NCBI RefSeq assembly: GCF_008329905.1
Contig: NZ_CP032155.1
Coordinates: 3,906,001 to 3,970,000, forward strand
Origin: Mycobacterium sp. ELW1
GTDB lineage: Bacteria; Actinomycetota; Actinomycetes; Mycobacteriales; Mycobacteriaceae
Length of the DNA stretch: 64,000 bases
Reading direction: 5' to 3'
Shown here: in pieces, positions 34,565 to 44,939 of the stretch
Layout of the letters: each line of letters begins with the position of its first letter
Position numbering within the stretch: the stretch's first letter is position 1
Position numbers and translations under genes: made by a program
Notes under the pieces: generated by a model
The model's database searches: none
The model's input: the letters and a program-made list of their open reading frames with translations, nothing else
What the model was told of the DNA's origin: nothing

Positions 34565-36382
34565 TCAGGCAGCGCGGCGCACGGCCTGTGCCAGATAGTC
34601 TGCGCGCAGCTGCTCCAGTTGCAGCAGCGGGGCTTCCAGATGCTCGGCCAGATCAGCGGCCAACCCCAGCCGCACATACGACGTCTCGCAGTCCACCACC
34701 ACCGCGGACGCGCCCTCGGCGACCAGTCGGCGAGCCGCGGAACGGCTGCGGCCCAACGGATCCGGTCCACCGGTGGCCCGACCGTCGGTGAGGACCACCA
34801 CCAGCGGGCGGCGGGTGCGGTCCCGCACTCGTTCGCGGACCACGACGTCACGCGCTGCCAGCAGTCCTTGTGCCAGCGGCGTGGTGCCGCCGGTGTCGAA
34901 CCGGGTCAGCCGCCGCGAGGCGATGTGCGCGGACGTCGTCGGGGGCAGCAGTTCCCGTGCGCCGTCCTGCCGGAAGGTGATGACGGCGACCTTGTCTCGG
35001 CGTTGGTAGGCGTCCCGCAGCAGCGACAGCGCCGCACCGGACACTGCCGACATCCGGTCCCGCGCCGCCATCGACCCGGAGGCGTCGACGACGAAGATCA
35101 CCAGGTTGCCTTCCCGGCCGACCCGGATGGCGCGGCGGATGTCCTCGGGTTGCGGACGCAGCCGGCGGTTGCCCGCGGCGGTCAGCACGGTGGCGAACAG
35201 GTGCAGGCCGTGCCCCTGCCCGGGAGCATCAGTGGCGGTGACGACGGCTCCGGAGCGGTTACGGGCCCGCGAGCGCCTACCCGGGTTGCCCTCCCCCACA
35301 CCGGGCACGGTCAGCGCCCGGGTCCGAAACGTCGCCGCGGGCGGCGCAGAAGGCTTCGGCGCCGACGAGGAATTACCTTGCGGTGCAGACGATTGCGACG
35401 AACCATCGACGGATTGCCCGCCACCGGGCGGATCCGGGTCGGGCTCCGGCTCGGGACTGGGGTCGGTGGCGGCCAACGCTTCGTCGAGCTGCGCCGGATC
35501 CAGGCCCGGGTCGTCGAACGGGTCGCGGCGGCGGCGATGCGGCAACGCCAGCTCGGCAGCCACCCGAATGTCTTGCTGCTCCACGACGTCGGCTCCACGC
35601 CAGGCCGCATGTGCCACCGCGGTGCGTGCCACCACCAGGTCAGCCCGCATGCCGTCGACGTCGAACGCCGCGCACAGCGCCGCGATCCGGTTCAGTTCGG
35701 CATCGGGCAACACCACCGCGGCCACCCGTGCTCGGGCGGCGGCGATCCGGGCGGCCAGCTCGCTGTCCTGACCGGCGTGCAGAGTGGCGAATGCGGTGGG
35801 ATCGGCCTCGTAGGCGAGCCGCTGGCGAATCACCTCGCTGCGCACCGAGACATCCCGGGAGGCGTGTACGTCGACGGTCAACCCGAAGCGGTCCAGAAGT
35901 TGCGGACGCAGTTCGCCCTCTTCGGGATTCATGGTCCCGATGAGCACGAATCGCGACTCGTGGGAGTGGGAGATGCCGTCGCGTTCGATGTGCACGCGGC
36001 CCATCGCGGCGGCGTCGAGCATGATGTCGACGAGGTGGTCGTGCAGCAGGTTGACCTCGTCGACATAGAGGACGCCGCCGTGGGCGCGGGCCAGCAGGCC
36101 CGGTGAGAAGGCGTGCTCGCCGTCGCGCAGCACCTTCTGCAGGTCCAGCGATCCGACCACTCGGTCCTCGGTCGCCCCGATCGGCAACTCGACCAGGCGG
36201 GCACCGGCATCCACCTCGGCCAGGACCGCGGCCAACGCCCGCACCGCCGTCGACTTCGCGGTGCCCTTCTCGCCCCGGATCAGCACCCCGCCGATCTCGG
36301 GCCGAACGGAACAGAGGATCAGCGCCAGGCGCAGCTGGTCGTGCCCGACGATCGCACTGAACGGAAAGGCGGGGGTGCTCAT
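34565..36382 (-). CDS. Mg/Co-chelatase-like protein, ChlI-ChlD fusion
   Basis: This 605-residue protein has an N-terminal AAA+ ATPase domain ([16 protein letters not shown] as Walker [12 protein letters not shown] as Walker B, about 1-330). A Pro/Gly/Ser-rich acidic linker follows at about 330-400, and a C-terminal von Willebrand A domain with the metal-ion site VDASGSMAA. It matches M. tuberculosis Rv2850c. Its place beside cobO and cobB suggests it powers metal insertion into a corrinoid or other tetrapyrrole, probably with a CobN-type catalytic subunit elsewhere. ATG 36382 overlaps the GNAT gene stop. Confidence 0.92.
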   Translation of the reverse strand: MSTPAFPFSAIVGHDQLRLALILCSVRPEIGGVLIRGEKGTAKSTAVRALAAVLAEVDAGARLVELPIGATEDRVVGSLDLQKVLRDGEHAFSPGLLARAHGGVLYVDEVNLLHDHLVDIMLDAAAMGRVHIERDGISHSHESRFVLIGTMNPEEGELRPQLLDRFGLTVDVHASRDVSVRSEVIRQRLAYEADPTAFATLHAGQDSELAARIAAARARVAAVVLPDAELNRIAALCAAFDVDGMRADLVVARTAVAHAAWRGADVVEQQDIRVAAELALPHRRRRDPFDDPGLDPAQLDEALAATDPSPEPEPDPDPPGGGQSVDGSSQSSAPQGNSSSAPKPSAPPAATFRTRALTVPGVGEGNPGRRSRARNRSGAVVTATDAPGQGHGLHLFATVLTAAGNRRLRPQPEDIRRAIRVGREGNLVIFVVDASGSMAARDRMSAVSGAALSLLRDAYQRRDKVAVITFRQDGARELLPPTTSAHIASRRLTRFDTGGTTPLAQGLLAARDVVVRERVRDRTRRPLVVVLTDGRATGGPDPLGRSRSAARRLVAEGASAVVVDCETSYVRLGLAADLAEHLEAPLLQLEQLRADYLAQAVRRAA

Positions 36383-36852
36383 GGCTTTTCGGTCAAAATC
36401 GGGGCGGCTGGGCGCAACATCGGAACGTGCGGGATCCCGTCCTCGACGAACTCGGCACCGTCGACCACGAATCCGTGGTTGCCGTACATGTCGACCAGGT
36501 AGGTCTGGGCGTTGATCCGGCAGGCGTGATCACCGACATCGGCCAGCGCGGCCTGCATCAGCCGGCTGGTGTGGCCCTGGCCGCGGGCCGCGCGCTGGGT
36601 GCACACCCGGCCGATGCGGAACGCCTTCTCTCCCCCGCCGTGCTCCTCCATGAGTCGCAGGGTGGCGATCACGGTGCCGTCGGGTTGCTCCAACCAGAAA
36701 TGCCGGGTCTCGGCCAGCAGGTCGCGGCCGTCGAGTTCCGGGTAGGGACAGGCCTGTTCGACGACGAACACCTCGACCCGGAGCTTCAGCAGCTCGTAGA
36801 GGGTGGCCGCGTCGAGGTCCTTGGCCCAGGACCGGCGCAAGGCGACCGTCAC
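36379..36852 (-). CDS. GNAT N-acetyltransferase, ElaA-like
   Basis: This 157-residue protein has [27 protein letters not shown] (typical of the ElaA family), the acetyl-CoA loop [21 protein letters not shown] and a C-terminal strand with [10 protein letters not shown]. It transfers an acetyl group from acetyl-CoA to an unknown amine. GTG 36852 overlaps the mqo stop (GTGA). Collinear with Rv2851c. Confidence 0.87.
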   Translation of the reverse strand: MTVALRRSWAKDLDAATLYELLKLRVEVFVVEQACPYPELDGRDLLAETRHFWLEQPDGTVIATLRLMEEHGGGEKAFRIGRVCTQRAARGQGHTSRLMQAALADVGDHACRINAQTYLVDMYGNHGFVVDGAEFVEDGIPHVPMLRPAAPILTEKP

Positions 36853-38420
36853 ACCACTCCCGCGGGTTCCGGATCACCGGAATCTGACGCGACCGCAGTG
36901 CTGTCGGGGCCGGCGGCACGTGCGGCGCGGCCGGCGTGGGTTCCGCTCTCCAACCCGAGCACCTTGGTGCCGTGCGCCCACACCTCGGCGAACAGGTCCG
37001 GATTCTCCGAGAGCTTGACGCCCAGCGACGGCACCATCTCCTTGAGCTTGGGCAGCCAGCCCTGGTAGCGGTCGGCGAAGCAACGTTCGAGAACCTCGAT
37101 CATCGCCGGGACCGCGGTGGAGGCACCCGGGGAGGCGCCGAGCAGGCCGGCGATCGAACCGTCGGCCGCCGCCAGCACGGTGGTGCCGAACTCCAGCACA
37201 CCGAGCTTCTTGGAATCGCGGCGGATCACCTGCACCCGCTGGCCGGCGATATCCAGCTCCCAGTCGGAATCCCTTGCGGTGGGGGCGAATTCGCGGAGAT
37301 TGTCGACCCGGTCGGCTTCGCTGAGGGCCAGCTGGCCGATCAGGTACTTCAGCAGGCCCATCTCGGTGAGCCCCACGCCGATCATCGAGGCGAGGTTGTT
37401 GGGCTTCACCGACAGCGGCAGGTCGGTGACCTTTCCTTCCTTGAGGAATTTCGGCGACCACCCGGCGAACGGGCCGAACAGCAGCCAGGAGCGCCCGTTG
37501 ATCACGCGGGTGTCCAAGTGCGGCACCGACATCGGCGGAGCGCCCAGCGGAGGCAGACCGTACACCTTGGCCTGGTGCGCGGCGGCTAGTTCCGGGTCGC
37601 CGGTGCGCAGCCACTGGCCGCTGACCGGGAAACCACCGAAGCCCTTGGCCTCGGAGATCCCGGCCTTCTGCAGCAGCGGAAGAGCGCCGCCGCCGGCTCC
37701 GACGAACACGAACTTGGCCGACAGTTTGCGTTTCTGCCCGGTGCGACGGTTGTGGATCTTGACCGTCCAGCCGCCGCCGGACTCCTTGTGCAGATCGAGG
37801 ACGTCGTGACCGAACAATGTGCTCATGCCGCGCTCGGTGCCGAAGGAGAGCAGCTGACGGGTCAGCGAGCCGAAGTCGACGTCGGTGCCGTCCTGGGTCC
37901 AGTTCAGGCCGACCGGCTCGGAGAAGTCGCGACCCTTGGCCATCAACGGCAGTCGGCGGGTGAACTCGTCGCGGTCGTCGATGAACTCCATCGTGGCGAA
38001 CAACGGGTTGCGCACCAGGGTCTCGCGGCGGCGGCGGAGGTAGTCGACGTGTTCGGCGCCCTGCACGAAGCTGACGTGCGGGATGGGATTCAGGAAGCTG
38101 CGAACATCGGGCAGGATGCCGTGTTCGTGGGCGTAGCTCCAGAACTGGCGGGTGACCTGGAACTGCTCGTTGACGGTGATGGCCTTGGCGATGTCGATGG
38201 TGCCGTCGGCCTTTTCCGGCGTGTAGTTCAGTTCGCACAGCGCGGAGTGCCCGGTGCCCGCGTTGTTCCACGGGTCGGAGCTCTCGGCGGCCGCGGCGTC
38301 GAGGCGTTCGACCAGCGTGATCGACCAGTCCGGCTGGACCAGCCGCAGCAGGGCGCCCAGCGTCGCGCTCATGATTCCCGCGCCGACCAGTACGACATCG
38401 GTCTTGGTGGTATCTGACAC
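36849..38420 (-). CDS. mqo: Malate:quinone oxidoreductase
   Basis: This 523-residue peripheral membrane flavoprotein oxidises L-malate to oxaloacetate and passes electrons to menaquinone. The FAD-binding N-terminus is [20 protein letters not shown], with [19 protein letters not shown] and [17 protein letters not shown] further on; a Pro/Glu/Ala-rich tail ends it. GTG 38420 follows AAAGGA at ten bases. First gene of the leftward run towards cysG; a TATACA -10-like box lies about 30 bases upstream of the start. Confidence 0.95.
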   Translation of the reverse strand: MSDTTKTDVVLVGAGIMSATLGALLRLVQPDWSITLVERLDAAAAESSDPWNNAGTGHSALCELNYTPEKADGTIDIAKAITVNEQFQVTRQFWSYAHEHGILPDVRSFLNPIPHVSFVQGAEHVDYLRRRRETLVRNPLFATMEFIDDRDEFTRRLPLMAKGRDFSEPVGLNWTQDGTDVDFGSLTRQLLSFGTERGMSTLFGHDVLDLHKESGGGWTVKIHNRRTGQKRKLSAKFVFVGAGGGALPLLQKAGISEAKGFGGFPVSGQWLRTGDPELAAAHQAKVYGLPPLGAPPMSVPHLDTRVINGRSWLLFGPFAGWSPKFLKEGKVTDLPLSVKPNNLASMIGVGLTEMGLLKYLIGQLALSEADRVDNLREFAPTARDSDWELDIAGQRVQVIRRDSKKLGVLEFGTTVLAAADGSIAGLLGASPGASTAVPAMIEVLERCFADRYQGWLPKLKEMVPSLGVKLSENPDLFAEVWAHGTKVLGLESGTHAGRAARAAGPDSTAVASDSGDPEPAGVV

Positions 38421-38529
38421 CGGATCGTCGTCCTTTACTTGTGACAGCTGTATAGACAGTCAGGTTATCCCGCCCGACACCGACTTATTCGCGAGAGTCG
38501 CCAGCACCACACCCCGCACTGCTCACAGC

Positions 38530-38535
38530 TAGGGT
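38530..38535 (+). promoter_or_regulatory. -10 box TAGGGT of the lipase-like gene, leaderless
   Basis: TAGGGT lies seven bases before GTG 38543. AGGGG in the gap is too close to the start to work as a ribosome-binding site. Confidence 0.5.
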
Positions 38536-38542
38536 AGGGGCT

Positions 38543-39562
38543 GTGACGCCACGGCAGGCCGACTGGGTTGACGACGTCCTCTCCGGCTACCAACAGGCAA
38601 CGATGGCGTTGGGGCCCGACCCCGACGGTGAGGGCGATCTGTTCGCCACTCTGGTGCGTCGTTCGGACGGCGAGCCGGCCCGCCACACCGTGCTGGCGGT
38701 GCACGGATTCACCGACTATTTCTTCAACACCGACCTGGCCGACCACTTCACCGGCGCCGGGTTCCGGTTCTACGCGCTGGATCAACACAAGTGCGGCCGG
38801 TCCTGGCGCGACGGCCAGACCCCGCACTTCACCACCGACCTGGCCCGCTACGACCGGGAACTGGAGCGTGCGGTGGCGGTGATCGCGACCGAGAACCCCG
38901 GCACGACGATCCTGGTCTACGGCCACTCGGCCGGCGGGCTGATCGTGTCGCTGTGGCTCAACCGGGTGCGGCGGCGCTCCGCGACCGCGGCGCTGTCCAT
39001 CGGCGGCCTCGTGCTGAACAGCCCGTGGCTGGATCTGCACGGACCCGCGATCCTGCGCACCCGGCTGACCTCGACGGCCATCGGCGCGATGTCGCGGGTT
39101 CGCAAGACGCGGGTGGTGCGCAGCACCAGCAAGGGCGGCTACGGGTTGACACTGCACCGCGACTACCACGGTGAGTTCGACTACAACCTGGAGTGGAAAC
39201 CGCTGGGCGGCTTCCCGGTGACGTTCGGCTGGATCCACGCGATCCGCCGCGGTCACGCCACGTTGCACCGCGGTCTGGATGTCGGCGTGCCGAACCTGAT
39301 CCTGCGCTCCGATCACAGCGTCACCGAGAGCGCGGACGCGGCGAGCATGCAGCGCGGCGACGCGGTGCTCGACGTCACGCAGATCGCGCGCTGGGCGGGC
39401 TGTATCGGCAACCGCACGACGGTGGTGCCGATCCGCGACGCCAAGCATGACGTGTTCCTGTCGCTGGCCGAGCCACGCGCCGCAGCCTACGACGAGCTGT
39501 CGGGCTGGCTGGACTTCTACCGCGCGCACCACACCGCCGCGTCGGCCGCAGGTCAGGGATAA
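38543..39562 (+). CDS. Alpha/beta hydrolase, lysophospholipase-like
   Basis: This 339-residue protein has VLAVHGFTDYFFN (oxyanion region), the nucleophile elbow GHSAGG with Ser, an Asp in the LRSDHSVTE region and the catalytic His in RDAKHDVFLS. It resembles monoglyceride lipase/lysophospholipase enzymes and matches Rv2854. GTG start at 38543 with a leaderless-type promoter. Ten bases separate it from mtr, so the two are likely one transcript. Confidence 0.88.
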   Translation: MTPRQADWVDDVLSGYQQATMALGPDPDGEGDLFATLVRRSDGEPARHTVLAVHGFTDYFFNTDLADHFTGAGFRFYALDQHKCGRSWRDGQTPHFTTDLARYDRELERAVAVIATENPGTTILVYGHSAGGLIVSLWLNRVRRRSATAALSIGGLVLNSPWLDLHGPAILRTRLTSTAIGAMSRVRKTRVVRSTSKGGYGLTLHRDYHGEFDYNLEWKPLGGFPVTFGWIHAIRRGHATLHRGLDVGVPNLILRSDHSVTESADAASMQRGDAVLDVTQIARWAGCIGNRTTVVPIRDAKHDVFLSLAEPRAAAYDELSGWLDFYRAHHTAASAAGQG

Positions 39563-39572
39563 GGGGAAGTTG

Positions 39573-40985
39573 TTGGAGCACTTCGACATTGCGATCATCG
39601 GGACCGGTTCGGGCAACACGATCATCGACGAACGGTTCAGCGGCAAGAAGATCGCGATCTGCGAGCAAGGTGTGTTCGGCGGCACCTGTCTGAATGTGGG
39701 GTGCATCCCCACCAAGATGTTCGTCTACGCCGCCGAGGTGGCCCAGACCGTCCGCGACGCCGCCCGATTCGGCGTCGACGCCCACATCGACGGCGTGCGC
39801 TGGACCGATATCGTCTCGCGGGTGTTCGGCCGGATCGATCCGCTGGCGGCGGGCGGTGAGAACTATCGGCGCTCCTCGCCGGACGTGACGGTGTACGACA
39901 GCCACACCCGATTCACCGGGCGCGAGGGTGACGGCTACCGGCTGCGGACCGACGCCGGTGACGAGTTCACCGCCTCGCAGGTGGTGATCGCCGCGGGCGC
40001 GAGGGCGATGGTGCCCGACGCGATCGCCGGTTGCGGCGTCGACGTCCACACCAGCGACACGATCATGCGTATCCCCGAGCTACCCGACCATCTGGTGATC
40101 ATCGGTGGCGGGTTCGTCGCGGCCGAATTCGCGCACGTCTTCTCGGCATTGGGCAGTCGGGTGACCATCGTCATCCGCGGCGCCGCGATGCTGTCGCACT
40201 GCGACGACACGATCTGCGAGCGCTACACCGACATCGCAGGCAAGAAGTGGGAGATCCGCAGCCACCGCAACATGACCGGTGCGCATGTGGACGGGTCCCA
40301 GACCGTGGTCGAACTCGACGACGGATCGCAGTTGCACGCCGACGCCGTGCTGGTGGCCACCGGCCGCCAGCCGAACGGCGATCTGATGGACCTGCACCTG
40401 GCCGGTGTGGAGATCGACGAGGACGGCCTGGTCAAGGTCGACGACTACCAACGCACAACGGCGCGAGGCATTTTCGCGCTCGGTGACGTGTCGTCGCACT
40501 ATCAGCTCAAGCACGTCGCCAACCACGAGGCCCGGGTGGTGCGGCACAACCTGCTGCAGGACTGGGACGACACCGATGCGTTGATGTACTCCGATCACCG
40601 CTTTGTGCCGTCGGCGGTGTTCACCGATCCCCAGATCGCCTCGGTCGGACTGACCGAAAACGAAGCCCGCGCAGCCGGATACAAGATCAGCGTCAAGGTG
40701 CAGGACTACTCCGACGTGGCGTACGGCTGGGCAATGGAGGACAACACGGGTTTCGCCAAGATCATCGTCGAGCAGGACAGCGGCAAGATCCTGGGCGCCC
40801 ACATCATGGGGCACCAGGCCTCCTCGTTGATCCAGCCGCTGATCCAGGCGATGAGTTTTGGATTGCCCGGTCAGGAGATGGGCCGTGGCCAGTACTGGAT
40901 CCATCCGGCCCTGCCCGAGGTGATCGAGAACGCGCTGCTGGCGTTGTGTGGTGAGCCGCCCTGGCCGCCGTCGCGCCGGCACTGA
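39573..40985 (+). CDS. mtr: Mycothione reductase
   Basis: This 470-residue NADPH-dependent flavoprotein reduces mycothiol disulfide, the actinobacterial counterpart of glutathione reductase. FAD-binding DIAIIGTGSGN, redox-active disulfide GGTCLNVGCIPTK, NADPH-binding IIGGGFVAAEFAHVFSALG, second FAD motif GIFALGDVSS and the C-terminal active-site His-Glu in WIHPALPEVIENA are all visible. TTG 39573 is the start: AAGGGG lies six bases upstream and the protein then begins like M. tuberculosis Mtr. Right edge of the block syntenic with M. tuberculosis. Confidence 0.95.
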   Translation: MEHFDIAIIGTGSGNTIIDERFSGKKIAICEQGVFGGTCLNVGCIPTKMFVYAAEVAQTVRDAARFGVDAHIDGVRWTDIVSRVFGRIDPLAAGGENYRRSSPDVTVYDSHTRFTGREGDGYRLRTDAGDEFTASQVVIAAGARAMVPDAIAGCGVDVHTSDTIMRIPELPDHLVIIGGGFVAAEFAHVFSALGSRVTIVIRGAAMLSHCDDTICERYTDIAGKKWEIRSHRNMTGAHVDGSQTVVELDDGSQLHADAVLVATGRQPNGDLMDLHLAGVEIDEDGLVKVDDYQRTTARGIFALGDVSSHYQLKHVANHEARVVRHNLLQDWDDTDALMYSDHRFVPSAVFTDPQIASVGLTENEARAAGYKISVKVQDYSDVAYGWAMEDNTGFAKIIVEQDSGKILGAHIMGHQASSLIQPLIQAMSFGLPGQEMGRGQYWIHPALPEVIENALLALCGEPPWPPSRRH

Positions 40986-41083
40986 GGCACCACTGCGTCG
41001 CGCGCTCGGCTTGACGTGATGCACACAACACTCCACACTTGCAGTCATGTGCGGTCAAAAATCCACAAAACCGGTCAGCTGAG

Positions 41084-41875
41084 ATGCTCCCGGTCGCACG
41101 GCAAGAAGCCATCGTGGAGGCCGTCAGCAGCTCCGGCCAGGCCGTCAGCACCGACGACCTGGTCCGCCGACTGGGCGTCTCGGCGGAGACCGTGCGCCGC
41201 GATCTCGCGCTGTTGGAGGAGCGTGGCGTAATCCGCCGGGTTCATGGCGGTGCGGCCGCGGTCGACCAGCGCCGAGCGATGGAGCCGTCGTTCACCGAAC
41301 GTTCGGTCATCCGGCATCAGGCGAAGGCCCAAATCGCGAAAGTCGCTGTGGGACTGTTGGAGAACGGTCAGACCGTGGTCCTGGACATCGGCACGACCGC
41401 GGTCGCCGTCGCCCGGGCGATCCCGCGCGGATTCACCGGCACGATCGTCACGCCGTCACTGCCGGTGGCCGTCGAATTGGCCGACCGCCCCGGCATCCAG
41501 GTACTGCTGGCCGGCGGTCGGGTCCGGCCCGGCGACCTCGCGTGCTCGAACGCCCATACGAAGGCATTTTTCGCGGACATCTACCCCGATATCGCCCTGA
41601 TCGGCTCCGGCGGAGTCGACGCCCGCTCGGGTCTGACCGATTTCCATCTCGACGAGATCGACGTCCGGCGCACCATCATCGCCAACAGCGCGCGGAGCTA
41701 CATATTGGCCGACTCCTCCAAGCTCGGCCAGGTCGCGCCGCACCGCGTGTGTGCGCTCAGCGAGGTCGAGGGCCTGATCACCGACCAAAGCACCGATGCG
41801 GCTGTTGCGGCAGCCTTCGACGAGACGGGAGGTGTGGTCTTGTCAGCGCGGCCGCCGGCCGCAGCCACTGCCTGA
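41084..41875 (+). CDS. DeoR family transcriptional regulator
   Basis: This 263-residue protein has an N-terminal DeoR helix-turn-helix (ARQEAIVEAVSS, then LVRRLGVSAETVRRDLALLEERGVIRRVHGG) and a C-terminal sugar-phosphate sensor domain (VVLDIGTTAVAVARAI, LLAGGRV, ADSSKLGQ). Such proteins repress sugar or polyol operons until a phosphorylated intermediate accumulates. It stands first, in the same direction as the four catabolic genes, so it probably autoregulates. ATG 41084 starts right before the conserved domain; an in-frame start 15 codons earlier is less likely. Confidence 0.88.
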   Translation: MLPVARQEAIVEAVSSSGQAVSTDDLVRRLGVSAETVRRDLALLEERGVIRRVHGGAAAVDQRRAMEPSFTERSVIRHQAKAQIAKVAVGLLENGQTVVLDIGTTAVAVARAIPRGFTGTIVTPSLPVAVELADRPGIQVLLAGGRVRPGDLACSNAHTKAFFADIYPDIALIGSGGVDARSGLTDFHLDEIDVRRTIIANSARSYILADSSKLGQVAPHRVCALSEVEGLITDQSTDAAVAAAFDETGGVVLSARPPAAATA

Positions 41876-41895
41876 ATCGCTCCCCCCACATGGGT

Positions 41896-41921
41896 GCGGG
41901 CGGCGTTGCAGCGCCGCCCGC
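41896..41921 (+). promoter_or_regulatory. Strong hairpin between deoR and the permease gene
   Basis: GCGGGCGGCG at 41896-41905 pairs perfectly with CGCCGCCCGC at 41912-41921 around the loop TTGCAG. No U-tract follows. It lies between the regulator stop and the permease start, so it could attenuate or protect the transcript and set unequal expression of the two. Confidence 0.6.
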
Positions 41922-41970
41922 GGGACCGAACCTCATATCCGAAACACTCAGAGTCAGAAAGACCGATCCA

Positions 41971-43515
41971 GTGACACATTCTTCCACACCGCCACCCGGC
42001 GGAATCGTTTCCCAGGGCATCTCGCAGGTCATTCCCGAGGGCACCTACACCGACACCCTGGAGCGCTCCACCGGGCGATTCGCCTCCTTCGCAGTGGCAT
42101 TCGCCTTCGTCTCGATTGCCACCGGTATCTTCACCACCTACGGCAGCGTTCTGAAAAGTTCCGGCCCACTGGGCATCTGGACGTGGCCCATCGTGATCGT
42201 CGGCCAGCTGGCGGTCGCCCTGCTGCTCGGCGCGCTGGCCGCCCGGATCCCGGTGACCGGCTACGCCTATCAATGGGTTTCGCGGCTGGCCAACCCCATC
42301 CTGGGGTGGATCACGGGCTGGATCTCGTTCACCTTCCTCGCGATCGTCGCCGTCGCGGTGGACTACACCGTCGCCGCGACCGTCGTCCCGGCGTTGTTCG
42401 ACTTCACCGGCACGGCACTGACGTCGTTCCTGATCACCGCCGGCATCCTGCTGTTGCAGGGTCTTCTGGTCGCGGTGTCGACCAAGTGGACCGAACGGGT
42501 GAACAACTTCGCGGTCAGTGCTGAACTGATCGGCATGGTGGCGCTGGTCGTCCTGCTGTTCATCGTGGGTGTGGTCACCCACAAACTGTCGGCGGGCAAC
42601 TTGTTCTCCCGCGGCGACATTCCTGCCGAGGGCTACTGGAACTTCGGTACGGCAACCGCCGCAGGCCCCTGGATGCTGGGCTTCCTGCTCGGTGCGTTCA
42701 CCATCGTCGGCTTCGAATCCGCGGCGAACCTGGCCGAGGAGACCAAGCGACCGGAAGTTGTTGTGCCACGGGCGATGTGGCAGGCCGTACTGGCCTCCGG
42801 TGTGCTGGGCTTTCTGTTCCTGCTGGTGGTGACCGCCGCCGTCAACGATCCGACGGCTCTGGCCGAGTCGGGAACTCCGATCGCCGACGTCATCCGAGAC
42901 ATCCTCGGCTCGTTCGTCGGCACTGCCCTGCTGATCCTGGTCGCGATTGCGATCTTCGCCTGCGGTCTGGTGATCGTGATGAGCGGTGTCCGACTGACCT
43001 GGGCGATGTCTCGTGATCAGCGCTTCCCCGGTTGGCAGGCGCTGCACAAGGTGTCCCCCCGCACCAAGACCCCGCTGAATGCCACCATCGCGATGACCAC
43101 CATCTCGGCGGTGATCCTCGGCGTCTTCTCCACCAGTACCGACGCACTGTTCATCCTGTTCTCCGCGGCGACCCTGCTGCCGGCCGTCATCTACGCCATC
43201 ACCGTGGCGCTCTACATCGCCAAGCGGCGTCAGCTGCCGCAGAGCGCCGCGTTCAGCCTCGGCCGGTGGGAGGTCCCGATCATCGTCGTGGCGGTGGCAT
43301 GGCTGGTGTTCGCGCTGTCGTTGTTCCGCGACGCATCGTTCCGGCAGCCGTGGCTCTACGTCCTGGTGATGGTGGCCATCGGTGGGGTCTATCTGGGCTA
43401 CCTGTTGGTCACCCGCGGACGCGACGGGCTGAAAATGCCCGAATTACGTTCCATCGATACCGAACTCGACCAGGCGGCCAACGCACGAGACGTCGCCGAG
43501 GACGTGCCACGATGA
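41971..43515 (+). CDS. APC family amino-acid/amine permease
   Basis: This protein of about 514 residues has 12 predicted helices. The N-terminus FASFAVAFAFVSIATGIFTTYG and helix 6 region GAFTIVGFESAANLAEETKRPEVVVPRAM (quoted in part) are those of GABA/choline-type APC transporters. The family imports amino acids, polyamines, choline or ethanolamine-like compounds rather than plain sugars. GTG 41971 is weakly supported by AGAAAG upstream. The gene overlaps the kinase gene by four bases, so transport and phosphorylation are coupled. Confidence 0.85.
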   Translation: MTHSSTPPPGGIVSQGISQVIPEGTYTDTLERSTGRFASFAVAFAFVSIATGIFTTYGSVLKSSGPLGIWTWPIVIVGQLAVALLLGALAARIPVTGYAYQWVSRLANPILGWITGWISFTFLAIVAVAVDYTVAATVVPALFDFTGTALTSFLITAGILLLQGLLVAVSTKWTERVNNFAVSAELIGMVALVVLLFIVGVVTHKLSAGNLFSRGDIPAEGYWNFGTATAAGPWMLGFLLGAFTIVGFESAANLAEETKRPEVVVPRAMWQAVLASGVLGFLFLLVVTAAVNDPTALAESGTPIADVIRDILGSFVGTALLILVAIAIFACGLVIVMSGVRLTWAMSRDQRFPGWQALHKVSPRTKTPLNATIAMTTISAVILGVFSTSTDALFILFSAATLLPAVIYAITVALYIAKRRQLPQSAAFSLGRWEVPIIVVAVAWLVFALSLFRDASFRQPWLYVLVMVAIGGVYLGYLLVTRGRDGLKMPELRSIDTELDQAANARDVAEDVPR

Positions 43516-44939
43516 CCGTCCTGGCCATCGACCAGGGCACGTCCGGCACCAAGGCCATCGTCGTCGACCCCGACGAAGGCGTGGTGGGGCTGGCCGAGGT
43601 CGCCGTCCATCCGCGGTATCTCGAGGGCGGTGGCGTCGAACAGAGCCCGGACGAATTGCTCGAGTCGGTCCTGACCGCCGGGCGCGCGGCGGTGACGCAG
43701 GCGAACCGCCCGATCGACGCGGTCTCGTTGGCCAATCAAGGCGAGACCGTCCTGGCCTGGGATCCCGATACCGGCCGTGCCCTGACGCCCGCGATCGTGT
43801 GGCAGGACCGCCGTGCCGAATCGCTGTGCGCGGCCATGAGCGAGAAGGGCGAGATGCTGGCCGCGCGCACCGGGCTGGTGCTCGACCCGTACTTCTCGGC
43901 ACCGAAGATGGCCTGGCTGCGCCGCAATGTCGAAACCGCCGGCGTGGTCACCACATCGGACACCTGGCTGCTGCACCAGCTGACCGGAGCGTTCGTCACC
44001 GACGCCACCACCGCGAGCCGCTCACTGGTCGTCGATCTGGGCGCCAAGGAATGGAGCCGCGAGTTGCTGGCGCTGTTCGGGCTCGACGGTGAACGACTCC
44101 CCGACATCGTCGGCAACGACGAAACCGTCGGCGCGACAACGGTATTCGGCGGTGAAGTTCCGGTGGGCGGGATCGTCGTCGATCAGCAGGCAGCCCTGCT
44201 GGCCGAGGCCTGCTTCGAGCCGGGCATGGCCAAATGCACCTTCGGGACCGGTGCATTCCTGCTGGCCAACACCGGGACCACCGGCGTGCACTCGACCACC
44301 GGGTTGACCTCCTCGGTGGCGTGGCGGATCGGCGGCCACGACATGTTCTGCGTCGACGGCCAGGTCTACACCGCAGCCTCCGCGGTGCGGTGGCTCAGCT
44401 CGCTCGGCATCATCGGCGGCGCCGAGGAGATGGACGGCATTGCGGCCCCGGACAGCAACGGGGTGCTGTGCGTGCCCGCACTGGCAGGGCTGGCCGCACC
44501 GTGGTGGAAATCTCAAGCGAAGGCCATCATTTCGGGGATGACGTTGTCGACTGACCGCGGGCACCTGGTGCTGGCCGTACTGCAGGGCATCGCCGCCCAG
44601 ATAGCCGAACTGGTCACCGCCATCAACGCCGACACCCCGACGCCGCTGACCACACTGCGCGCCGACGGTGGCCTGACCCAGTCCACCGTCCTCATGCAGA
44701 CCTGTGCCGACATCCTGCAGGTGCCCATCGAGGTCTACCCGTCCGCCCACGCCACCGCGCTCGGCGCGGCGGCTCTCGCACGGCTGAGCCGGCATCCGAA
44801 TCAGTCGCTGTCCGACGTCGTTCCGGACTGGACACCTGCGGCGACCTACGAACCGAGCTGGACGGCACAGCGGGCCACCGAATTTCGTGATCAGTGGCGT
44901 GAACTCGCCGCCACCAGCTACCCCTCCCAGGAGATGTGA
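43512..44939 (+). CDS. FGGY family carbohydrate/polyol kinase
   Basis: This 475-residue kinase has the FGGY ATPase-fold motifs: LAIDQGTSGTKAIVVD (phosphate 1), AIVWQDRR, TFGTGAFLLANTG (phosphate 2) and LRADGGLTQS (adenosine region). It resembles glycerol and xylulose kinases, but I cannot name the substrate. ATG 43512 overlaps the permease stop (ATGA), and its stop overlaps the next start (TGATG). Likely phosphorylates the compound brought in by the permease, giving the substrate of the following dehydrogenase. Confidence 0.88.
   Translation: MTVLAIDQGTSGTKAIVVDPDEGVVGLAEVAVHPRYLEGGGVEQSPDELLESVLTAGRAAVTQANRPIDAVSLANQGETVLAWDPDTGRALTPAIVWQDRRAESLCAAMSEKGEMLAARTGLVLDPYFSAPKMAWLRRNVETAGVVTTSDTWLLHQLTGAFVTDATTASRSLVVDLGAKEWSRELLALFGLDGERLPDIVGNDETVGATTVFGGEVPVGGIVVDQQAALLAEACFEPGMAKCTFGTGAFLLANTGTTGVHSTTGLTSSVAWRIGGHDMFCVDGQVYTAASAVRWLSSLGIIGGAEEMDGIAAPDSNGVLCVPALAGLAAPWWKSQAKAIISGMTLSTDRGHLVLAVLQGIAAQIAELVTAINADTPTPLTTLRADGGLTQSTVLMQTCADILQVPIEVYPSAHATALGAAALARLSRHPNQSLSDVVPDWTPAATYEPSWTAQRATEFRDQWRELAATSYPSQEM

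Noticed and set aside
38445..38465. A third copy of the cbiM/sodA palindrome upstream of mqo
   Set aside because: CTGTATAGACAG shares only short pieces with the motif and lacks the ATCTG/CAGAT ends.
38421..38542. A PE_PGRS gene between mqo and the lipase-like gene, as recalled for M. tuberculosis
   Set aside because: The gap is only 122 bases here, with no coding remnant.
41698..43047. Open frame of 449 codons on the minus strand opposite the APC permease
   Set aside because: Composition (Gln/Arg/His/Gly-rich) is that of the antisense of a membrane protein; no start signal and no family match.
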